DNA from: DAHUYF01 sp035945115
GTDB lineage: Bacteria; Pseudomonadota; Alphaproteobacteria; ATCC43930; CGMCC-115725
Reading direction: 5' to 3'
DNA: 64,000 nucleotides
Assembly (NCBI GenBank): GCA_035945115.1
Contig: DASZAN010000094.1
Coordinates: 1-64,000, forward strand
Shown here: positions 58,846 to 64,000 of the stretch, in pieces
Numbering within the stretch: the first letter of the stretch is position 1
Layout: every line of letters begins with the position of its first letter
The notes under the pieces: generated by a model
Seen by the model: the letters and a program-made list of their open reading frames with translations, nothing else
The model's database searches: none
What the model was told of the DNA's origin: nothing
Made by a program: the position numbers and the translations under genes

Positions 58846-60134
58846 GCGTTCTTAATCCGCTCTGTTCTATCGGCGATTTCGCCGACGCTCGCGTGACCGG
58901 AATCGGCCAGCCGCAACAGTCGGGACTCCATTTCCGCGAGGACCGTCTTCGCCTCGAAGGCCTCACGAGCGATACGCCGCGCCGCTGCCCCCATCGCCAC
59001 CCGACGTGATGGCTCGTCTGCGAGCTCGCGGATGGCTTGGGCGAGCCGTTCGGGATCCTCGGGCGGCACGATTAAGCCGGCGACGCCCAGGGTCTGCGCG
59101 ATCTGCGTGCCGGGAGGAACGGTGGCGATCACCGGCTTTCCCGCGGCGAGGACGGCACCGAGCTTCGAGGGCATCACCAGATCTGCGGCATCCCGCCTCT
59201 GCGGCATCAGGTGGATGTCGCCGAGATTGAGAAATTCATTAAAGCGCTCCTCCGACTGTAGCGGCAAGAAACGCAGATTGGGGAGGCCGCTGGCGGCGCG
59301 CTCGAGCTCCTCGCGCCCGGGTCCAGCGCCGGCCAGGAGAAAGAGCGGTGATGCCGCGCCCTCTGCGGCCAGGAGCCGCGCCGCGGCGACGACCGTCTCC
59401 AGGCCCTGCTTCCGGCCGATGCTGCCGGAATAGAGAACGACCGGGATGCCGTCGGGAACGCCGAGTTCGGCCCGCAACGCCCCGGGCACAGTCATCGGGA
59501 AGAACCGGTCAGTGTCGACCCAGTTGGGAAAGAGCGCCAGGCGATCGCGAGCGACATTCTTGCGCTCGAGGGCTTCGAGCATGGCGGGCGAAATGGTCGA
59601 GACAAGATCGTAGCGGGAAACGAGCCACCGCTCCAAGCCGAGCGCGCCTTCCACAAGGCGCGCGTTCTTGATGAGGCCGAGGTCAGCCGCGGCATCGATT
59701 TCGAGATCTTGGACGTGGAGCCATGCGCGGGCACCCGCCATCCGCGCCGCGGCGAGCGCCAAGGGCGCCGAGAGGAGCGTTGGCACGACCCCGAGCACGA
59801 GATCGAGTGGTCGCGACATCACGGCCAGGAGTGCCGGCGGGATGCTCGAAAGCGCGAACGAGCCGAGATGGAGAATACGTCGCGTGCCGCTCATCCGCTG
59901 CGGCACATAGAGGGGGCAGCGCACCACGCGGCATCCCCGCCAATGCTCCATCTTCCAGGTAAACCGCGCCGCACCGCGCTCGCGCCGCCATTCGGGATAG
60001 TAAGGCCGCGTCGTCACCACCGACACATTGTGGCCGCGACCTGCAAGCCAGGCGGCCATTTCGCCGGTATATCGGCCGACACCAGTCAGTTCCGGCGCGA
60101 AGTTGAGGCCGATGATGAGAAGATTCATATCCAT
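58839..60134 (-). CDS. WcaI-type glycosyltransferase (GT4)
   Basis: A 431-residue GT-B enzyme matching the WcaI family of colanic-acid-like clusters. It starts LLIIGLNFAPELTGVGRYTG, then VVTTRPYYPEW, and WLHVQDLEIDAAADLGLIKN. The donor half shows PVVLYSGSIGRKQGLETVVA and LPQRRDAADLVMPSKLGAVL. It adds one of the first sugars to the priming unit. It follows the priming transferase gene on the same strand with a 24-nt gap. Confidence 0.9.
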   Translation of the reverse strand: MDMNLLIIGLNFAPELTGVGRYTGEMAAWLAGRGHNVSVVTTRPYYPEWRRERGAARFTWKMEHWRGCRVVRCPLYVPQRMSGTRRILHLGSFALSSIPPALLAVMSRPLDLVLGVVPTLLSAPLALAAARMAGARAWLHVQDLEIDAAADLGLIKNARLVEGALGLERWLVSRYDLVSTISPAMLEALERKNVARDRLALFPNWVDTDRFFPMTVPGALRAELGVPDGIPVVLYSGSIGRKQGLETVVAAARLLAAEGAASPLFLLAGAGPGREELERAASGLPNLRFLPLQSEERFNEFLNLGDIHLMPQRRDAADLVMPSKLGAVLAAGKPVIATVPPGTQIAQTLGVAGLIVPPEDPERLAQAIRELADEPSRRVAMGAAARRIAREAFEAKTVLAEMESRLLRLADSGHASVGEIADRTERIKNAR

Positions 60135-60158
60135 TCCGGTTTGCCGCGCGGCGAGACC

Positions 60159-61640
60159 TCAGTAGGCGTTCTCGCGCCCGAACATGACAACGATCGTCTT
60201 CACGAGGATTTTGAGATCGAGCCACAACGACCAGTGGTCGATGTAGTAGAGGTCGAGGGCGACACGGCGCCGGGCCTTTTCCAGCGAATCGATCTCGCCG
60301 CGCAGCCCGTTCACCTGCGCCCATCCGGTCATGCCCGGCCGAACGCGATGGCGTTGGAAATAGTCGCTGACGGCATCGTGGTAGAGCCGCTCGCCCGCCT
60401 TCATACCAAGGGCGTGCGGGCGCGGTCCCACCAGCGCCATCTCGCCGCGCAGCACATTGACGAGCTGCGGTAGCTCGTCAAGGCTTACGCTGCGCAGAAA
60501 GCGGCCGACCCGGGTAACGCGGGGGTCGCCCGCCACCGTGCGCTTCGCGCCCGTCGGATCTTCCTGCTCGACATGCATCGTGCGGAACTTCAATACGCGG
60601 ATCGTCTTGTTGTTGAAGCCGAAGCGATCTTGGACGAAGAACACGGGTCCCCGGCTGTCGAGGCGAATCGCCGCGGCGATCATCAGCATAAGCGGAGCGA
60701 AGGCGATGAGCGCCAGCGCGCCGACAATCTGATCCTCAAGCCACTTGATAATGCCGCCCCAATGCTTGAGGGGGCGGTCGAGAATCTCGATCGTGCGCGC
60801 CGATGCGGTCTCGCCGATGCCGCGCATGGGAAAGCCGCCGATCTGGTCGATGCTGAGTCTCAGATCGACGGGAAGCGAGCGCAATTTCGCAACGAGCTCA
60901 CCGATGCGGCCCTCCGCCCTCAACGGCAGCGCGATGATAACCTCGTCGATCAGGCCGCTGCGCGTCATGGCGATGAGATCGTCGGTGGTGCCGAGCACGC
61001 GGCAGCCGCCCACATAAGCAGGCACACGGTTCAGGCGATCGTCGAAGATGCCGGCGATGGCGACCTCGCCGCGACCATCGGTGCGCAATTTGGCGATGAG
61101 CTGCTCGCCGCCGTCGCCGGCGCCGACAATCCCGACCGCACGGGAAAGCCGGCCTTGCGCGCCCCAGCGCCGCATCAGCGAACGCAGGCCGGCGCGCAGC
61201 AGCACCAGCTCGAATACGACAAGCAGCGCCCAGGTCAGCACCCAACCGCGCGAATAGAGATCGGCGATCTTCGCGAAAAAGGAAATGGTGGAGAGCAGTC
61301 CGAGCGTCGCGCCCCAGAGGAGCACCGCGCGGCCAATTTGCCAGCCGAAGCGGGAAAGGCGGGAGATCGTGTACGTGCCACCGCGTCGCAAGGCAGCAAC
61401 GAACACCATCGCAGCGAGAAGCACGGTGAGGCCATAGCGGTCATAGGCGTCCCATTCGCCAAGCACGACGATCAGGTAAAAGGCAAAAGCGATGCCGCCC
61501 GCCAATACCACAGCAAGGAAGTCCAGCACCTGCACCACCTCGCACAGGACTTGGTGCGAGATGGCGCCGCGGGTTCCACGGCGCGCAAGGTCGCCTGAGG
61601 CGACTTCGTCCAGCACGTTACGATCAATGACGTCAGCCAT
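60159..61640 (-). CDS. Undecaprenyl-phosphate glucose phosphotransferase (WcaJ/PssY type)
   Basis: A 493-residue membrane enzyme that starts the repeat unit by moving hexose-1-phosphate from UDP-sugar to undecaprenyl phosphate. The N-terminal half has four to five helices and a CoA-binding-like domain (GIVGAGDGGEQLIAKLRTDG). The C-terminal sugar-transferase core has VFFVQDRFGFNNKTIRVLKF, FRTM, RVTRVGRFLRSVSLDELPQL, MALVGPRPHA and RVRPGMTGWAQVNGLRGEID. It is the best indicator that this locus makes a Wzx/Wzy-type polysaccharide. Confidence 0.94.
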   Translation of the reverse strand: MADVIDRNVLDEVASGDLARRGTRGAISHQVLCEVVQVLDFLAVVLAGGIAFAFYLIVVLGEWDAYDRYGLTVLLAAMVFVAALRRGGTYTISRLSRFGWQIGRAVLLWGATLGLLSTISFFAKIADLYSRGWVLTWALLVVFELVLLRAGLRSLMRRWGAQGRLSRAVGIVGAGDGGEQLIAKLRTDGRGEVAIAGIFDDRLNRVPAYVGGCRVLGTTDDLIAMTRSGLIDEVIIALPLRAEGRIGELVAKLRSLPVDLRLSIDQIGGFPMRGIGETASARTIEILDRPLKHWGGIIKWLEDQIVGALALIAFAPLMLMIAAAIRLDSRGPVFFVQDRFGFNNKTIRVLKFRTMHVEQEDPTGAKRTVAGDPRVTRVGRFLRSVSLDELPQLVNVLRGEMALVGPRPHALGMKAGERLYHDAVSDYFQRHRVRPGMTGWAQVNGLRGEIDSLEKARRRVALDLYYIDHWSLWLDLKILVKTIVVMFGRENAY

Positions 61641-62014
61641 AGGGTTAAAGTGCTCTCATCCCCGATTAGCTCGTGCGGAGGTCCATCCTCATGGCCGACA
61701 ACTGCGGCTTCAGTGGCTCAGGCAGCATTCTTACCAAGGTGCCGCTTTATCCTCGGTTAACCCCCCGCCAAGCACTTTTGGGCTATTGCTGCTATGGGTT
61801 ACCGGCTTGATCGGTCAGGCCAAACCGGAAACTTTTGGCGGCCGTCAAAAACGGTACGGGTGTGGCACTGTGACGACACCAGCGGAAGATGTGAGCGTTG
61901 CTCCTACCTGCCCCGCTGCGCGGGCCTCTGAGGTAGGACCTCGTACTCGCGATTCGACAGCGGCGATGCGCAACGACACCGCTTACCCGCTACCAGGATC
62001 TCTCCCGCTTTCGC
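61641..62014. promoter_or_regulatory. 374-nt divergent intergenic region between priming transferase and acetyltransferase
   Basis: GGTTAAAG occurs at 61643-61650, next to the priming-transferase start, and a perfect GGTTAACC palindrome at 61757-61764. The last 40 nt before the annotated WcaF-type start still encode family-like residues (see that gene). Otherwise no gene or strong promoter is recognised. Confidence 0.4.
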
Positions 62015-62545
62015 ATGCCGGCGGGGTTTCGCGGCCGCGATGCCGCCTTAGTGCAGCTCTGGTGGCTCGTCGACACCCTGTTCTTCCGTCCTTCGCCACA
62101 GGTCCTCTACGGCTGGCGACGATGGCTGCTACGCCTCTTCGGCGTCGAAATCGGCATGGGCGTGCTCATCCGCCCGTCCGCGCGGATCACCTATCCTTGG
62201 AAGGTGGCAATTGGCGACCACGCTTGGGTCGGCGATCACGCCATCCTCTACTCGCTGGCGCACATTCGCATCGGCTCCCATAGCGTCGTCTCGCAACTGG
62301 GCCATCTCTGCACGGGGAGCCATGACATCGAGAGCGCCAGCTTTGCCATCACGGCCGCGCCCATCGTCGTCGGCTCGCAGTGCTGGATTGCGAGCGACGT
62401 CTTCGTGGCACCGGGCGTCACCATTGGCGACGGTGCGGTCGTCGGCGCACGGAGCAGCGTTTTCCACGACCTGCCGCCGGCGACAATCTATGCGGGAACG
62501 CCGGCGCGGCCGGTGCCGCCGCGGCCGCTCCCGGACAAGGCCTGA
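62015..62545 (+). CDS. WcaF-type sugar O-acetyltransferase (left-handed beta-helix)
   Basis: A 176-residue hexapeptide-repeat acyltransferase that would acetylate the repeat unit. Marks are QLWWLVDTLFFRPSPQVLYG, RLFGVEIGMGVLIRPSARIT, CTGSHDIESASF (with the active-site His) and VFVAPGVTIGDGAVVGARSS. Upstream in the same frame the residues TRYQDLSRFR match the family N-terminus but no start codon precedes them. An ATG at 61966 lies in another frame and could be joined by removing one base near 61980, so a frameshift or assembly error is possible. Confidence 0.8.
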   Translation: MPAGFRGRDAALVQLWWLVDTLFFRPSPQVLYGWRRWLLRLFGVEIGMGVLIRPSARITYPWKVAIGDHAWVGDHAILYSLAHIRIGSHSVVSQLGHLCTGSHDIESASFAITAAPIVVGSQCWIASDVFVAPGVTIGDGAVVGARSSVFHDLPPATIYAGTPARPVPPRPLPDKA

Positions 62546-62648
62546 GTCGGTAGTCCCGGACCTCCTGGCGGGCGATCATCTCAATAATGACACTCGCGGA
62601 ACGTTCAGGAGTGATTTACCAAGCGACGATCTTCGAGCAGGACCGTCC

Positions 62649-62831
62649 ATGGCCGACGCCATCTATTTCCGCGACAAGGCAAAGCAGTGCCGGGTGCTTG
62701 CCGACCTCTCCATCAGCGGCTGGGTCGCCGACATGCTGCGCAAGCTCGCCCGCGAATTCGAGGTCCAGGCCGTCAATGAGGATATCCGCGCCATGACGGC
62801 GGCGCACGATCCCGCGGGCGAACGCGGCTGA
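62649..62831 (+). CDS. Small soluble hypothetical protein, 60 residues
   Basis: The product begins MADAIYFRDKAKQCRVLADL and continues as one or two amphipathic helices (MLRKLAREFEVQAVNEDIRA). This resembles a family of short proteins (yYREqAexCRxLA...LaxeyE) that is widespread in Bradyrhizobium-like genomes (from memory); the function is unknown. AGCAGGA precedes the ATG. It lies between the polysaccharide locus and a beta-oxidation gene. Confidence 0.65.
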   Translation: MADAIYFRDKAKQCRVLADLSISGWVADMLRKLAREFEVQAVNEDIRAMTAAHDPAGERG

Positions 62832-62945
62832 CCGAATCGGGGCGCGACGGCCGCCCTGGCGGAGACGGCTCACGCTTGACAGAGCCATCGGCGAATCGCC
62901 AGCCTCCTCGGGCAAAGGTGCTCTAAAGCAGCGAGGAGAAGCCGT

Positions 62946-64000
62946 ATGACGGGGGCTGGCCAGATCGTCACGCTCGAACGCGCGGGTGCCATCGGCGTGC
63001 TGACGGTGAACAATCCACCGGTGAACGCGCTGAGCCACGGGGTGCGATCCGGCCTCAAGACCGGGTTGGACGCGGCGCTTGGCGAGGGCGCGATATCGGG
63101 GATCGTGCTCATCTGTGCCGGCCGTACCTTCGTCGCCGGGGCCGACATCACCGAGTTCGGGAAGCCCATGAAGGAACCCGGCCTCGCCGCCATCATCGAA
63201 ACCATCGAGAACAGCCCGAAGCCGGTGATCGCCGCCATTCACGGCACCGCGCTCGGCGGCGGGCTGGAGTTGGCGCTCGCTTGCCATTACCGCGTCGCGG
63301 TGCCCGAGGCGAAATGCGGACTTCCCGAGGTGAAGCTCGGCATCCTGCCGGGCGCCGGCGGCACGCAGCGCTTGCCGCGGGTCGTCGGCCTGGCGCTCGC
63401 CCTCGACATGATTACGAGCGGCGAGCCGATCCCGGCCAAGCAAGCGCGAGACGCTGGCCTCGTCGACGAGCTGATCACCGGTGATCTCAGAGCGGGCGCC
63501 ATCGCTTTTGCGGAGAAGGTTGTGGGCGAGCGCCGACCGCTCGAGCGGATCCGGGACCTTAATGACAAGCTCAAGGTGCCCGAACCCGACTATTTCAAGA
63601 ATTACAAGAGCACCCTCGCCAAGCGCCGCCGCGGCCTCGAGGCACCGCAAGCCTGCGTCGATGCCGTTGAAGCGGCGGCGACGTTGCCCTTCGAACAAGG
63701 CTTGAAGCGCGAGCGGGAGTTCTTCACCAAGCTTTTGGGTGGCGAGCAGTCGAAGGCACAGCGCTACTTTTTCTTCGCGGAGCGCGAGGCCAACAAGATC
63801 CCCGACGTGCCGAGCGATACCGCATTGAAGGCCATCCGCAAGGCGGCGGTGATCGGTGCCGGCACCATGGGGGGCGGCATCGCCATGAACTTCGCCAATG
63901 TCGGCATCCCCGTAACGGTGGTCGAGGCGACACAAGCGGCGCTCGATCGCGGCCTCGGCGTGGTGCGCCGCAATTACGAGATCAGCGCGAGCCGCGGCGG
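62946..64000 (+). CDS. Multifunctional enoyl-CoA hydratase/3-hydroxyacyl-CoA dehydrogenase (FadJ/FadB type), N-terminal part
   Basis: The open frame runs from ATG 62946 to the window edge (351 codons) without a stop. The crotonase half shows oxyanion segments AGRTFVAGADITEFG and ALGGGLELALACHYR and the catalytic LPEVKLGILPGAGGTQRLPR. The NAD-binding half begins AAVIGAGTMGGGIAMNFANV. GAGGAG lies about 9 nt before the ATG. The 3-hydroxyacyl-CoA dehydrogenase remainder lies outside the window. It takes two steps of beta-oxidation in the cytoplasm. Confidence 0.9.
   Translation, partial: MTGAGQIVTLERAGAIGVLTVNNPPVNALSHGVRSGLKTGLDAALGEGAISGIVLICAGRTFVAGADITEFGKPMKEPGLAAIIETIENSPKPVIAAIHGTALGGGLELALACHYRVAVPEAKCGLPEVKLGILPGAGGTQRLPRVVGLALALDMITSGEPIPAKQARDAGLVDELITGDLRAGAIAFAEKVVGERRPLERIRDLNDKLKVPEPDYFKNYKSTLAKRRRGLEAPQACVDAVEAAATLPFEQGLKREREFFTKLLGGEQSKAQRYFFFAEREANKIPDVPSDTALKAIRKAAVIGAGTMGGGIAMNFANVGIPVTVVEATQAALDRGLGVVRRNYEISASRG

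Noticed and set aside
60573..61598. A 341-codon plus-strand frame opposite the priming glycosyltransferase
   Set aside because: Composition is that of an antisense shadow, and the sugar-transferase core motifs on the minus strand are unambiguous.

Overview
The window is GC-rich chromosomal DNA from an alphaproteobacterium, probably a soil or plant-associated member of the Hyphomicrobiales or Rhodospirillales. The evidence is a complete hopanoid (hpn) locus interlocked with MEP-pathway genes, a tandem family of Tat-exported PF04392 binding proteins, frequent GTG/TTG starts with 1-4 nt overlaps, and small dispersed inverted-repeat elements. I saw no rRNA, tRNA or CRISPR array. Placement is by family content only.

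Left part (1-4053): the start of dxs (minus strand, cut by the edge), then divergently ispH and hpnH, a REP-like repeat, a small protein and an amidohydrolase. Accessory region (about 4100-14720): six PF04392 periplasmic binding-protein genes plus the truncated start of a seventh, with no ABC permease or ATPase beside them. A D-2-hydroxyacid dehydrogenase, a YghU-type glutathione protein and an MFS transporter sit between them. Two members are divergent and share an inverted-duplicated promoter carrying a perfectly conserved CRP/FNR-like site. A small inverted-repeat element lies between the promoter arms, a related copy lies at 5212-5308, and a different MITE-like element with a target duplication lies at 6547-6694.

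Hopanoid block (14933-24993, minus strand): dxr-hpnA-hpnB-hpnC-hpnD-hpnE, then shc(hpnF)-hpnG, interrupted by a plus-strand DUF2975 membrane protein and an XRE regulator. It makes isoprenoid precursor (dxr; dxs and ispH nearby), squalene (HpnC/D/E), hopene (Shc) and the adenosylhopane side chain (HpnH, HpnG). Then follow chaC, a class III nucleotide cyclase, a VOC protein, an enoyl-CoA hydratase-like protein with two acyl-CoA dehydrogenases, an hsp20-lon operon behind a heat-shock-type promoter, and a branched-chain-amino-acid-type ABC transporter (livFGMH plus binding protein).

Right part (38400-62831): an exported RNase A-like protein, a truncated chemotaxis-receptor gene, and a large exopolysaccharide locus. 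The locus holds two ATP-grasp enzymes, a Wzx-type flippase, a methyltransferase, several GT4 glycosyltransferases, two O-antigen-polymerase-like proteins, a GH16-like hydrolase, the Wzc-like tyrosine kinase, a Wza-like export protein, an outer-membrane beta-barrel, a LapG-like cysteine protease, a WcaI-type transferase, a WcaJ-type priming transferase and a WcaF-type acetyltransferase. The window ends inside a FadJ-type multifunctional beta-oxidation gene.

All identifications were made by eye from motifs and remembered family sequences; no database search was run.
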